Counted from the first letter of the stretch, positions 43,351 to 51,974 are shown. The stretch is DNA of 64,000 bases from Salinicoccus halodurans (GCF_900114445.1 NZ_FOTB01000001.1:120937-184936); one strand, 5' to 3'. The notes: a model not told the origin generated them from the letters alone. Program-made: numbers and translations.

Positions 43351-44544
43351 TTGAAAGCAATCATAAATGGAAACGTCATTACAGAAACAGGAATCATCGA
43401 AAACGCGGCAGTGTTCATCGAGGACCAGTACATCGTGGACATCATGCCGATGGCGGAAGCCGGCGCGGAACTTCTGGATGTGAATAAAACCATCGATGCC
43501 AGGGGCGGATACATCTCCCCGGGGTTCATCGATATCCATTCGGACTACATCGAAGGCATCGTGGCGCCGCGCCCGACATCCCTGATGGACGTCAATATCG
43601 GCATCCGTGAATCAGAACGCATTTTGAGCTCTCACGGCATCACGACGATGTTCCATTCGTTGTCCATATACCGTGAAGATCTGTTCGGGCATAAGCCGAT
43701 CCGTGAACCGGAAAATGTTCAAAGGTTGATTGAAGCGATCGCCCGGACGCATGGCGAGAAGCACCTGATCCGCCACCGTCTGCACGCACGGTTTGAACTC
43801 GATGCGCTCTCCCAGCTGCCTTTATTGAAAAGCCATATTGAAAAAGGTAATGTGCACCTTTTGAGTTTCATGGACCATACACCGGGCCAGGGCCAGTACC
43901 GCAACATGTCGGTCTACAAAGATACGATGAAAAGCTATCAGAACATGAGTGATACGGAAATCGAACAGAAGATGATGGACAAGCTCGACTACGAACATAT
44001 CAGCTATGACGAGATGAAGGAATTGTCCGATTTGGCACAGTCGAAAAACATCGCGGTCGCGTCCCACGATGATGATTACATCGAACGGATCGAATTCAAT
44101 GAAAGCTTGGGCACGACGATCAGCGAATTCCCGATCACTATAGAAGTGGCGAAGTATGCCTACGGGAAGGGCCAGCATACGATTGCCGGTGCACCGAACA
44201 TCATGCTGGGCGGTTCGCATTCCGGGAATCTGAATGCGGCGGAAGCGATTGCGGAAGGCTGCATCTCGATATTATGCAGCGACTATTACCCTGCCGCGAT
44301 GCTGCATTCGGTGTTCAAGCTGCATGAGGAGGCAGGCATGCCTCTGGAGGAAGCAATCAAACTGATTACGCTGAATCCGGCTGAAGCTGTCAACATGGAC
44401 CATGAAATAGGTTCGATCCGGGAAGGCAAGAAGGCGGACATCAACGTGATTCAATTCAATGAAGGTTATCCGGTCATCACAGAATGCATCGTGGACGGAG
44501 CCGTCATTTCCCGCTACCATTACCGAATTGATGAGGAGGCGTGA
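43351..44544 (+). CDS. phnM: Alpha-D-ribose 1-methylphosphonate 5-triphosphate diphosphatase
   Basis: 397 residues, amidohydrolase family. The metal site starts with GFIDIHSDYIEG near 58, and FMDHTPGQGQYRN near 175 and HDDDYIERI near 232 follow as in PhnM. It removes pyrophosphate from the 5' position of the ribosyl phosphonate before PhnJ acts. Start is TTG at 43351 behind AGGAGGACGGG. Confidence 0.92.
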   Translation: MKAIINGNVITETGIIENAAVFIEDQYIVDIMPMAEAGAELLDVNKTIDARGGYISPGFIDIHSDYIEGIVAPRPTSLMDVNIGIRESERILSSHGITTMFHSLSIYREDLFGHKPIREPENVQRLIEAIARTHGEKHLIRHRLHARFELDALSQLPLLKSHIEKGNVHLLSFMDHTPGQGQYRNMSVYKDTMKSYQNMSDTEIEQKMMDKLDYEHISYDEMKELSDLAQSKNIAVASHDDDYIERIEFNESLGTTISEFPITIEVAKYAYGKGQHTIAGAPNIMLGGSHSGNLNAAEAIAEGCISILCSDYYPAAMLHSVFKLHEEAGMPLEEAIKLITLNPAEAVNMDHEIGSIREGKKADINVIQFNEGYPVITECIVDGAVISRYHYRIDEEA

Positions 44545-44546
44545 AT

Positions 44547-45242
44547 ATGCTGAGCGTGGAAAATATAACAAAATCATTTACGATCCATCATCTGGATCAG
44601 ACAAGAAAAGCGATCGGGGAAATCAATCTTCATGTGAACAAAGGTGAATTTCTGGGCATCGTCGGCAGGAGCGGAAGCGGCAAGTCCACAATCTTGAAGA
44701 GCATCTACGGCACATATATGCCGGAGGAAGGTGCCATCATGTACCATTCGAAGGAAAACGGACCGGTCAATATTCTGGAAATAAACGACTATGAACTGAT
44801 CAGGCTGCGCAAGACTGAAATCGGCTATGTGTCCCAGTTCCTGAAAGTGATGCCGCGGACGACGAGCCTGGAACTTGTGACGGAGTCGCTGCTTGAAATG
44901 GGCGAATCGAAAGAGCATGCGCTTGAAAAAGCGAAGGATGCCCTGCGCCATTATGATATTCCCGAGTCTCTGTGGGATAACTATCCGAATACATTTTCCG
45001 GCGGCGAAAAGCTGCGGCTCAATATCGCCCGTGCGACGGTCAAGGCACCGAGGCTTTTATTGCTCGATGAACCGACGGCGTCCCTCGATAATGATTCAAA
45101 GCTGAAAGTCCGCGAAGCGATTGCGAGATTGAAAGCGGACGGCACGACACTGATCGGTATCTTCCACGATTTGGAATTCATGGATGGTCTGTGCGACAGT
45201 GTGTTCGATATGTCGGATAAAGCGCTGAGGTATGTGCAATGA
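44547..45242 (+). CDS. phnL: C-P lyase ATPase PhnL
   Basis: 231 residues, one ABC domain with Walker A GRSGSGKSTILKSIYG (about 39-54), signature FSGGEKLRLNIARA and Walker B LLLLDEPTASLD. PhnL supports the first coupling step with PhnGHI. The ATG at 44547 follows GAGGAGGC, two bases after the phnM stop; a GTG at 44541 overlaps the ribosome site. It overlaps the next gene by 4 bases. Confidence 0.9.
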   Translation: MLSVENITKSFTIHHLDQTRKAIGEINLHVNKGEFLGIVGRSGSGKSTILKSIYGTYMPEEGAIMYHSKENGPVNILEINDYELIRLRKTEIGYVSQFLKVMPRTTSLELVTESLLEMGESKEHALEKAKDALRHYDIPESLWDNYPNTFSGGEKLRLNIARATVKAPRLLLLDEPTASLDNDSKLKVREAIARLKADGTTLIGIFHDLEFMDGLCDSVFDMSDKALRYVQ

Positions 45243-46051
45243 CGCTGATTGACCTGCATGTCCACAGCAGTCTGTCGGACGGCTCGGACTCATACAGGAA
45301 GGTGCTGGAGGTGGCGAAGGAGAAAGATGTGGCAGTTCTGAGTTTCGTCGACCATGACATTACGGCCACATATCGTCCTGCTTCGCGCGTTGCAGGTGAA
45401 TTCGGCATCAAATTGATTCCCGGCATTGAAATTTCGGCGTATGACTTTAAAAGAAACCGCAAAGTGCATGTGCTCGGCTACGACTATGATCTGAATGCCG
45501 AAAATATCCATGAACTGACCAAGCCGCTTCTTCGGCGCCGCCATGCACACTCACTCCGGCAGATCGAGCAGATCAGGGCGTTTGGCGTCGATGTGGATGT
45601 CGAGCGGATCGCTTCAAGGCTCGGCGGGGCACAGACAATCTATAAGCAGCACATCATGGAAGAGATTACGGATGCGCCCTTTACTTCAGAAGAATATCAG
45701 AATCTGTATAGAAAGCTGTTCAAGGGTGACGGTCCCGCGGCTGGAGATATCAGATACATCGATGTGAAGGACGCAATCCGTGCCGTCAAGGCCGACGGTG
45801 GTTTTGCCGTGATTGCCCATCCGGGGCAGCTCGACAGCTACGCCATGATAGAAGAATGTGTGGAAATTGGAATTGACGGCATCGAGCAGTTTCATCCGGA
45901 CCATACGGCAGAGGATTTTGAGCGTGTCCAGGCGCTTGCGGACCGGTTTGATCTGTTCACTACCGGCGGGTCGGACTATCACGGACACTTCGGGGCAAAA
46001 GTGGATGTGGGGATTGATAAGAATCTATTAACAAATCTTCCCTTTGATTAA
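45239..46051 (+). CDS. PHP-family phosphoesterase, PhnPP type
   Basis: 270 residues with a PHP domain. Metal-binding motifs are DLHVHSSLSDGS (about 5-16), FVDHD near 38, VLGYDYD near 78, IAHPGQLD near 195 and GSDYHGHFG near 245. Its place as last core gene of the C-P lyase operon matches PhnPP, which replaces PhnP in some Gram-positives and converts 5-phosphoribosyl 1,2-cyclic phosphate to ribose-5-phosphate and phosphate. No phnP, phnN or phnO is present in the window. Confidence 0.85.
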   Translation: MTLIDLHVHSSLSDGSDSYRKVLEVAKEKDVAVLSFVDHDITATYRPASRVAGEFGIKLIPGIEISAYDFKRNRKVHVLGYDYDLNAENIHELTKPLLRRRHAHSLRQIEQIRAFGVDVDVERIASRLGGAQTIYKQHIMEEITDAPFTSEEYQNLYRKLFKGDGPAAGDIRYIDVKDAIRAVKADGGFAVIAHPGQLDSYAMIEECVEIGIDGIEQFHPDHTAEDFERVQALADRFDLFTTGGSDYHGHFGAKVDVGIDKNLLTNLPFD

Positions 46052-46153
46052 TTTTAGTATAAGAACTGTTAAGTATATGTAAATCATGTTTACTGAGGGC
46101 GCAAAACAAAGTTTAATGAAGAAGTAATAAAAATTAAGGAGTTGTATGAACTT

Positions 46154-47203
46154 ATGAAAAAGTGGTTGTTGGGTCTGGCATCTCTATCTTTGGTATTATC
46201 CGCGTGCAGTAATAATGAAGGCGGCGATGAAGCGAACGCGGACAGCAAGTCAGGCGGCGGGGACGACACGCTGACGATGGTATGGTATCCGAACGAATCG
46301 GGCAACGAACTCAAAGATGCACGTGACGAAATCGGCGGCATCATCGAAGAGGCGACAGGCAAGACGGTTGAGCACGAATTGACTACAGACTACGCGATCG
46401 CAATTGAAAGCCTTGTAAACGACAATGCAGATATAGCTTTCACGGGTGCCGAAGGCTACATACAGGCTAAAGAGAGGAACGACGCGATCGAACCGATGGT
46501 TGTCCCATCCGGCGAAAGCGGCACACTGGATGACGCAATGTACTACAGCTGGTTTGCGGCACTTCCTGAAAACATGGAGCAGTACGAAGGGGAAGACGGT
46601 GAATATGCACTGGATAACTTCAAGGACAAGAAATTCTCATTCGTGTCCGCATCTTCCACATCCGGATTCAAAGTGCCCGGCTCAACACTCGTCAGCCACT
46701 TTGGTGAGCAGGAAGGATACGAAGACCTTTCAATCGAGAACATTTCACAAAACGGCAATCTTTTCTCAGAAGTTATGTTCGGCAACTCCCACCAGGGGTC
46801 GGCCGTGAACCTGCTGACAGAAAAAGCGGATCTTGCTGCATTCTGTGACACATGTGTGGAAAACTACGTTGAACTCTCCGAAGGTGAAGAGAACACGGTA
46901 GGAGCCATATACAAAGTTTCCGAAGATGCAGCGGCACCATTTGAAAACCTTGCAGGCGAAGAGTTCGGAATCCTTTCGGCAACGCCGGTTCTGAATGCAC
47001 CTTTTGTTGCCAACACGAACACATTGAGTGAAGAGGAAATCACAGAAATCACAGAAGTCATGGCATCAGAAGAAGTGGCAAACAACGAAAAGATCTTCGT
47101 TCCTGAAGATGCCGAGGGCGGATTGTTCACGAAAAGCGCAGATGAAAAATTCGTTGAGGTCGAAGATGAATGGTTCGACCCGGTCAGAGAACTTGGACAA
47201 TAA
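46154..47203 (+). CDS. phnD: Phosphonate-binding lipoprotein
   Basis: 349 residues. Lipoprotein signal MKKWLLGLASLSLVLSAC, then a PhnD-type type II binding fold (LTMVWYPNESGNELKDARDE near 40; ADIAFTGAEGYIQA near 100). It captures phosphonates for the PhnCEE importer. ATG 46154 lies somewhat far (13 bases) from AAGGAG; a TTG at 46142 would be too close. A hairpin with T run between this gene and phnC could keep phnD transcripts more abundant. Confidence 0.9.
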   Translation: MKKWLLGLASLSLVLSACSNNEGGDEANADSKSGGGDDTLTMVWYPNESGNELKDARDEIGGIIEEATGKTVEHELTTDYAIAIESLVNDNADIAFTGAEGYIQAKERNDAIEPMVVPSGESGTLDDAMYYSWFAALPENMEQYEGEDGEYALDNFKDKKFSFVSASSTSGFKVPGSTLVSHFGEQEGYEDLSIENISQNGNLFSEVMFGNSHQGSAVNLLTEKADLAAFCDTCVENYVELSEGEENTVGAIYKVSEDAAAPFENLAGEEFGILSATPVLNAPFVANTNTLSEEEITEITEVMASEEVANNEKIFVPEDAEGGLFTKSADEKFVEVEDEWFDPVRELGQ

Positions 47204-47214
47204 AAGGAATCAAT

Positions 47215-47249
47215 GAAGGGGGAGGAGGGGCGCGCCTCTCCTTCTTTTA
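47215..47249 (+). terminator. Partial terminator/processing hairpin between phnD and phnC
   Basis: AGGAGGGGC and GCCTCTCCT form a GC-rich stem (one G-U) followed by TCTTTTAT. In binding-protein operons such elements raise the level of the solute-binding protein over the permease. Confidence 0.7.
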
Positions 47250-47267
47250 TATGGAGGGTAATTTTCA

Positions 47268-48152
47268 ATGGCAGTTAAAACAAAAGAAAGACCGTTAGCC
47301 ACACAGCCCGCGAAGAAGACGGACGGCATCGTTTTTCCGTTTGATTTGGAAAAGCAGGAACAGCAGGAAAACGGCCGCAGCGACGCACCTGTCATCATGT
47401 CGGTCGACAATATCGACAAAGCATATTCAGGGAAGAAAAAAGTGCTCAAAGACGTAACGTTCGATATCAGGCAGGGTGAAGTCCTGTCCATCATCGGGCC
47501 GTCGGGTGCGGGCAAATCCACTTTGCTCCGCGTCATCAACAGGATGATCGAGCCGTCGGACGGGAAGATCACTTTCCAGGGGAAAGAGACGCTTTCCATG
47601 AAAGGGAAGGAACTCCGCAGCATGCGTACGGACATCGGCATGATTTTCCAGCACTATAACCTGGTCGACAAGCTGAGTGTATTTGAAAATGTGCTTCACG
47701 GGCTCCTCGGCTATAAAAACAGTCTCCAGGGGATATTCTCCCTTTATTCAGAAGCGGAAAAGAAGCGTGCAATCGAAATCATTTCGGAGCTTGGCATCGA
47801 AGAGCAGATTTATAAGCGCTGCGATGAATTGAGCGGCGGACAGAAGCAGCGTGTCGGAATCGCGCGTGCGCTGATCCAGGACCCGAAGATCATACTGTGT
47901 GATGAACCGATCGCATCCCTCGACCCGAATGCGTCCAAAGTGATCATGGAATATCTGCGCCGGATTTCCCGTGAGCGGGATATAACGATCATTGTGAATC
48001 TGCACCAGCTGGATGCGGCGAAACAGTATTCGGACCGGATCATCGGCCTGAACGACGGCAATATCGTATATAACGGCGCACCGGATGCGATCGACTCTGA
48101 CGCGATCACCCGCATTTACGGATCGAAGCTAGACGAATTGATTGTGGAGTAG
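47268..48152 (+). CDS. phnC: Phosphonate ABC transporter ATPase
   Basis: 294 residues. Walker A GPSGAGKSTLLRVINRM (about 77-93), Q-loop near 127 (IFQHYNLVDKLS), signature LSGGQKQRVGIARAL and Walker B IILCDEPIASLDP. An N-terminal extension of about 45 residues precedes the ABC domain (MSVDNIDKAY), so it is longer than the E. coli protein of about 262. Start follows TGGAGGG. Confidence 0.92.
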   Translation: MAVKTKERPLATQPAKKTDGIVFPFDLEKQEQQENGRSDAPVIMSVDNIDKAYSGKKKVLKDVTFDIRQGEVLSIIGPSGAGKSTLLRVINRMIEPSDGKITFQGKETLSMKGKELRSMRTDIGMIFQHYNLVDKLSVFENVLHGLLGYKNSLQGIFSLYSEAEKKRAIEIISELGIEEQIYKRCDELSGGQKQRVGIARALIQDPKIILCDEPIASLDPNASKVIMEYLRRISRERDITIIVNLHQLDAAKQYSDRIIGLNDGNIVYNGAPDAIDSDAITRIYGSKLDELIVE

Positions 48153-48162
48153 GTGGATGGAT

Positions 48163-48975
48163 ATGGATAAGACGAACATGCAGCATGCGAATGATGTGAA
48201 TGTCATCCGTAAAAAGCATATGAAACTGTTTTTCGCCGGTGTAATCATCATTGCCCTTGTGTTCGGTGCGGGGGCAGTGACGAATTATAATCACATTGAA
48301 GGATTGATGTCGATTCCGGCAGCTTTCCAGTGGCTGTTTGCCAACATGATGTTCAGCGGCAGCACTCTGGCCAACCTGTCGAATGTGCTGAGGCTGCTTT
48401 GGGAAACGATCCTGATTTCGATTGTGTCGACGACGACTGCTGCAGTATTCGCCGGTGTTTTTGCGATTATGGGATCGAAATTGACAGCCATCAACCCGGT
48501 GGTGATGTATGCCGCCAAACTGGCTGCTTCTGTTTCGCGTAACATCCCTGTTGTGGCATGGGCACTGATTCTCGTGATTAGCTTCGGTACGAATGCGGCA
48601 ACGGGGTTCCTGGCGCTGTTCTTCGCAACGTTCGGTTTCCTGGTGCGTGCATTCATCGAGACGATCGATGAAGCTTCAGGTGATACAGTGGAGGCATTGA
48701 AAGCGACAGGCGCAACATATCCGCAGGTCATCGCAAAAGCGGTGATTCCTGAAGCGATGCCGCAGATGTTCAGCTGGGTGCTGTTCATGATCGAGACGAA
48801 TATCAGAAGTGCCACACTGGTCGGGTTGCTGACAGGCACGGGAATCGGATATCTTTTCGACCTGTACTACAAACAGCTGAACTATGAGATGGTATCGCTG
48901 ATCACGCTCGCAATCGTCATTGCAGTGCTGATCATCGAATGGATATCGAACCTCATCAGAAGGGAGATATTATAA
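48163..48975 (+). CDS. phnE: Phosphonate ABC transporter permease 1
   Basis: 270 residues with about six hydrophobic segments and the permease loop EALKATGATYPQVIAKAVIPEAMP near 175-200 (landmark). It pairs with the next permease. ATG 48163 suits AGGTGG; ATG 48157 is also possible. The stop TAA shares its last base with the next start. Confidence 0.88.
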   Translation: MDKTNMQHANDVNVIRKKHMKLFFAGVIIIALVFGAGAVTNYNHIEGLMSIPAAFQWLFANMMFSGSTLANLSNVLRLLWETILISIVSTTTAAVFAGVFAIMGSKLTAINPVVMYAAKLAASVSRNIPVVAWALILVISFGTNAATGFLALFFATFGFLVRAFIETIDEASGDTVEALKATGATYPQVIAKAVIPEAMPQMFSWVLFMIETNIRSATLVGLLTGTGIGYLFDLYYKQLNYEMVSLITLAIVIAVLIIEWISNLIRREIL

Positions 48976-49796
48976 TGGAGAGTCTGATAGAGAAAAACGG
49001 CAAAGGCAGAATCAAGATCAGCCAGCCGAACAGCGGACAGCTGAAATTCAGGATGCTGATGATCGGCACTGCCATTTTTACAGTCGCCGGATTCTTTCTG
49101 CTCGACTACAGCGGACTCGAGCTGTGGCCGGCGATTATCGGGACACTTGAAAACCTGAAGACGATGTTTCTGCAGCCGCAGCTGAACCAGGTGAACTTCG
49201 GTTCGGCGATGTATCAGGTGCTGGTGACATTGTCGCTCGCCTTCCTGTCGACGATTCTGGGCGCCGTCATTTCACTGTTCCTCGCATTCGGTGCGGCAGT
49301 GAATCTGTCGCGGCCCTGGATCAGCCGGGTGATCAAAGGTTTCATCACAGTCATCCGGGCTGTGCCAACAGTGCTGTGGGTACTGATCTTCGCCATCGCA
49401 GCCGGACTCGGCGCAGTGGCCGCAGTCATCGGGATGCTGTTCCATTCGGTGGCCTATCTGGTGAAGGCATATTCGGAAGCATTCGAGGAGATTGACGAAG
49501 GAAAGATAGAAGCACTGCGTGCGACAGGTTCCGGCTACCCGCATATACTTTTCCAGGTCGTCGTACCGCAGACCAAATCATTCTTGATCGCCTGGACGTT
49601 TTTGAGATTTGAAATAAACTTCGGAGTCGCCGTCGCAATGGGCGCCGCAGCCGGTGCCGGCGGGATCGGCTATGAACTCTTCATGTCCAGCTCATTTTAT
49701 TACGATATGAACGAAGTCGGCATGATCACATATATGATATTGATTGTTGCAGTGATTTTGGAGCTCGTTGCGAATAAACTGAAGAGTGCAGCATAG
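48975..49796 (+). CDS. phnE: Phosphonate ABC transporter permease 2
   Basis: 273 residues, a diverged homolog of the preceding permease, with EALRATGSGYPHILFQVVVPQ near 180 and about six hydrophobic segments. Coupled by TAATG overlap to the upstream gene. Together they form a heterodimeric channel for PhnC/PhnD. A terminator follows at 49810. Confidence 0.88.
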   Translation: MESLIEKNGKGRIKISQPNSGQLKFRMLMIGTAIFTVAGFFLLDYSGLELWPAIIGTLENLKTMFLQPQLNQVNFGSAMYQVLVTLSLAFLSTILGAVISLFLAFGAAVNLSRPWISRVIKGFITVIRAVPTVLWVLIFAIAAGLGAVAAVIGMLFHSVAYLVKAYSEAFEEIDEGKIEALRATGSGYPHILFQVVVPQTKSFLIAWTFLRFEINFGVAVAMGAAAGAGGIGYELFMSSSFYYDMNEVGMITYMILIVAVILELVANKLKSAA

Positions 49797-49809
49797 ATTG
49801 AGATTGACT

Positions 49810-49834
49810 AAAACCACCCGTGGAGGGTGGTTTT
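49810..49834 (+). terminator. Terminator of the phn transporter operon
   Basis: AAAACCACCC and GGGTGGTTTT form a perfect stem, loop GTGGA, with terminal T residues. Confidence 0.9.
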
Positions 49835-49855
49835 CCTCTGTTTATGGCGTTTTGC

Positions 49856-49960
49856 AGGGGTCCGACGTCCAGCAAACAGCTTTGCTGGACGTCGGGAGCG
49901 CTGCGAAGTCCGGCAAATGATGTAGCTGGACGTCGCATAAGATTCGAAGTCCATCAACCA
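49856..49960. repeat. Diverged 41-bp repeat with large palindrome (CGACGTCCAGC family)
   Basis: CGACGTCCAGCAAA and TTTGCTGGACGTCG form a nearly perfect palindrome at 49863-49894. GCTGGACGTCG recurs at 49884 and 49925, exactly 41 bases apart. In reverse complement the unit matches the 16932-17078 array (TTCGC, then CCGACGTCCAGC). It is thus an inverted, degenerate copy of that family about 33 kb away. Confidence 0.85.
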
Positions 49961-49962
49961 AC

Positions 49963-49998
49963 AAAAACGACCAGCGAAAATTAATCGCTGGTCGTTTT
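49963..49998 (-). terminator. Terminator of the yeeE-like gene
   Basis: AAAACGACCAGCG and CGCTGGTCGTTTT form a perfect 13-bp stem with terminal T on both strands. It lies just beyond the minus-strand gene and may also stop read-through from phn. Confidence 0.88.
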
Positions 49999-50010
49999 CA
50001 ATCTATGTTT

Positions 50011-51270
50011 CTAACACACCGAGTCATTCGACTTCGGTACGGATAATCCGAATAAAGGACGCAGGTACAATGCGAGGAATGTTCCGCCGATTGCCATGAT
50101 GCCCCAGATGTATCCGTGGAGGCTGAATGATGCGATGCCGCCGAAGTATGCACCGATGTTACATCCGAATGCGAGGCGTGCACCGTATCCCATCAACAGC
50201 CCGCCGATGACGGATGCGAAGAAATTGCCTTTTGTTATTTTCGTAAATTTGAACAGGCCGCCTGCAGCTGAAGCGATGAAGGCGCCGAGTATCACACCAA
50301 GGTTGAGCACTGTCGTGGAGTCTGCAAATATTGAGGACTGCAGCGCGGTTGCTGCTTCGCCCTGCCAGTATCCCCAGCTCGCGACATCGACTCCGAAGAA
50401 CTGTGCCACTTTTGAGCCCCACAGTGCAAATGCGGAAGTGATGCCCCACGGCTGACCGCGTGTCATGAGCGTAAGTGCGTTCAGTACCGCAAGTGCAATC
50501 GCTGCTGCAAACATCGGCCATGATCCTCTGAAGATCCTCTTCCAGCCCTGTGCGGATGGCAGCGGCGCGACTTTTGGTGATTTCCTTTTCTTTTCAACAA
50601 TGATTGTAATCAGTGCGATGAGTCCGAAAATCAGCAGTGACACAATCCAGGCACCGCCGTAACCGAGACCTGTCGAAGTCGCAAGCGAAACGGGCTCTGC
50701 TGAAGGGAGATCTTCTGTCCAGAACGGCAGATGATACGCGCCGATTGTTGTACCGATGATGAAGAACAGCAGTGTGATGAACATTACGGAGCGCCCGCCG
50801 CCGATGGCGTAAAGTGTACCGGAGGCACATCCGCCGCCAAGCTGCATGCCGATACCGAATATGAATGCGCCGACGATCAGACTGACACCGACCGGCGAAA
50901 CATAGCCTGCGACACTTTCACCGAAGAATGACAGGCCGAACGCAAGAATCGGTGCGAATAAAGTCACCGCAACCGCGAGCATCAGCATGTGTGACCGGAG
51001 TGCCTGTCCGTTGCCGACAGACATCAGCCGTCTGAATGCTGAGGTAAATCCAAACCGTGCATGGAATAGTGTGTATCCGAGCAGCAGTCCGAGTATCAAC
51101 AGGACCGGCTGGATGACTGACTGTGCAATGGCTAAATATATGAATAAAACAAGACTGACGAGAATTCCGCCGGCAATCAGTGATTTCTGCGGTGCATTCA
51201 ATGCAGGAGATCTGTACACCGGATCTTTCTGTTCACTGACCGGCTGGACTGGCTGAACATGGCTGACCAT
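50011..51270 (-). CDS. YeeE/YedE-family sulfur-compound transporter
   Basis: 419 residues with about ten hydrophobic segments in two homologous halves. The first half holds GMQLGGGCASGTLYAIGGG near 145 and the second GYGARLAFGCNIGAYFGGIAS near 360; such Cys residues line the thiosulfate path in TsuA/YeeE proteins. The C-terminus ends in a further Cys. It likely imports thiosulfate or another sulfur compound. No TusA-like partner gene is adjacent. It has its own strong promoter with a flanking inverted repeat. Confidence 0.87.
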   Translation of the reverse strand: MVSHVQPVQPVSEQKDPVYRSPALNAPQKSLIAGGILVSLVLFIYLAIAQSVIQPVLLILGLLLGYTLFHARFGFTSAFRRLMSVGNGQALRSHMLMLAVAVTLFAPILAFGLSFFGESVAGYVSPVGVSLIVGAFIFGIGMQLGGGCASGTLYAIGGGRSVMFITLLFFIIGTTIGAYHLPFWTEDLPSAEPVSLATSTGLGYGGAWIVSLLIFGLIALITIIVEKKRKSPKVAPLPSAQGWKRIFRGSWPMFAAAIALAVLNALTLMTRGQPWGITSAFALWGSKVAQFFGVDVASWGYWQGEAATALQSSIFADSTTVLNLGVILGAFIASAAGGLFKFTKITKGNFFASVIGGLLMGYGARLAFGCNIGAYFGGIASFSLHGYIWGIMAIGGTFLALYLRPLFGLSVPKSNDSVC

Positions 51271-51289
51271 TTATAATTCATCCTTTTCT

Positions 51290-51329
51290 TAGCAAATTAA
51301 TATGATTTAAATATTATAGTATTTTGCTA
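51290..51329. promoter_or_regulatory. Inverted repeat flanking the yeeE start site
   Basis: TAGCAAA (51290-51296) and TTTGCTA (51323-51329) flank the -10 box and predicted start, about four helical turns centre to centre including arms. It is a candidate operator for a sulfur-responsive or other regulator. Confidence 0.5.
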
Positions 51330-51341
51330 TGGATAAGTCAA
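51313..51341 (-). promoter_or_regulatory. Promoter of the yeeE-like gene
   Basis: On the minus strand TTGACT (complement of 51336-51341), a 17-base spacer and TATAAT (complement of 51313-51318). Confidence 0.85.
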
Positions 51342-51480
51342 TGGAAGGGTCTGCTCCGGAAATTCTGTCGGGAGCTGTGGGTTTTTATTCTTAACAAAAC
51401 ATTCAATATTTCACATGTTACTATAGTTTAAATTTCCATCATAAAGGAAGATATCAGTGTAATGCTAATTTAATGAAGGA

Positions 51481-51771
51481 GTGGTCATTTTAGGTAGATT
51501 GGATAATCATGTCATTTTGATTACAGGTGCCGGTTCGGGCCTTGGCCAGGCGACAGCGGTCGAGGCGGCGATGGTTGAAGGTTCATTGAAACAGATGGGC
51601 GGTGAAAACTGGGAAGAGGCCGGCAAGGAATTCGTCAGCGTGAACCCGATGAAACGTTTCGGGGAACCGGAGGAAGTGGGCAACCTTGTTACGTTCCTGC
51701 TTTCAAATGAAGCGACATTCAGCAATGCAGCCGTCATTCCGATTGACGGCGGGCAATCCTACAAATATTGA
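51481..51771 (+). pseudogene. Short-chain dehydrogenase with internal deletion
   Basis: 96 residues in one frame. The first ~25 are an SDR N-terminus (VILITGAGSGLGQATA) and the last ~50 an SDR C-terminus (NPMKRFGEPEEVGNLVTFLLS, then AAVIPIDGGQSY). The ~150 residues between, including the catalytic Ser-Tyr-Lys, are absent, with an in-frame junction near 51568-51575. AAGGAG at 51474 is too close to the GTG at 51481; the spacing would suit the ATT at 51487, so the start may also be damaged. It cannot be an active enzyme. Confidence 0.8.
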
Positions 51772-51829
51772 TTGATAATGAGGAGATGCATCCAATTACG
51801 GGTGTATCTTTTTTATTTATGGGATCACG

Positions 51830-51885
51830 ATGTCCGATAAAGCGGTGTTATCGGCTACAGTGAAATTACAATGTCCGATAAAGCA
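51830..51885. repeat. 41-bp repeat with CCGATAA/TTATCGG hairpin, about 1.4 copies
   Basis: ATGTCCGATAAAGC occurs at 51830 and 51871, 41 bases apart. The first unit contains CCGATAA and TTATCGG, a 7-bp stem. Sequence is unrelated to the other arrays but the period is the same. Confidence 0.75.
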
Positions 51886-51921
51886 GCTTGCTGAATTTAT
51901 TATGAAAAATCGGAATTCCTC

Positions 51922-51950
51922 TTGCAAATCGTAACTATTACGATTATAAT
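51922..51950 (+). promoter_or_regulatory. adcA promoter
   Basis: TTGCAA and a consensus TATAAT are 17 bases apart. The first Zur-like box fills the spacer. Confidence 0.8.
51926..51946. promoter_or_regulatory. Zur box 1
   Basis: AAATCGTAAC-T-ATTACGATTA closely fits the Zur consensus AAATCGTAAT-N-ATTACGATTT. It lies between -35 and -10, so Zn-bound Zur would block RNA polymerase. Confidence 0.88.
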
Positions 51951-51953
51951 TTT

Positions 51954-51974
51954 AAAACGTATTGATTACGATTT
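51954..51974. promoter_or_regulatory. Zur box 2
   Basis: AAAACGTATT-G-ATTACGATTT matches the same consensus at 18-19 of 21 positions, placed just after the predicted transcription start. Centres of the two boxes are 28 bases apart. Confidence 0.78.
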
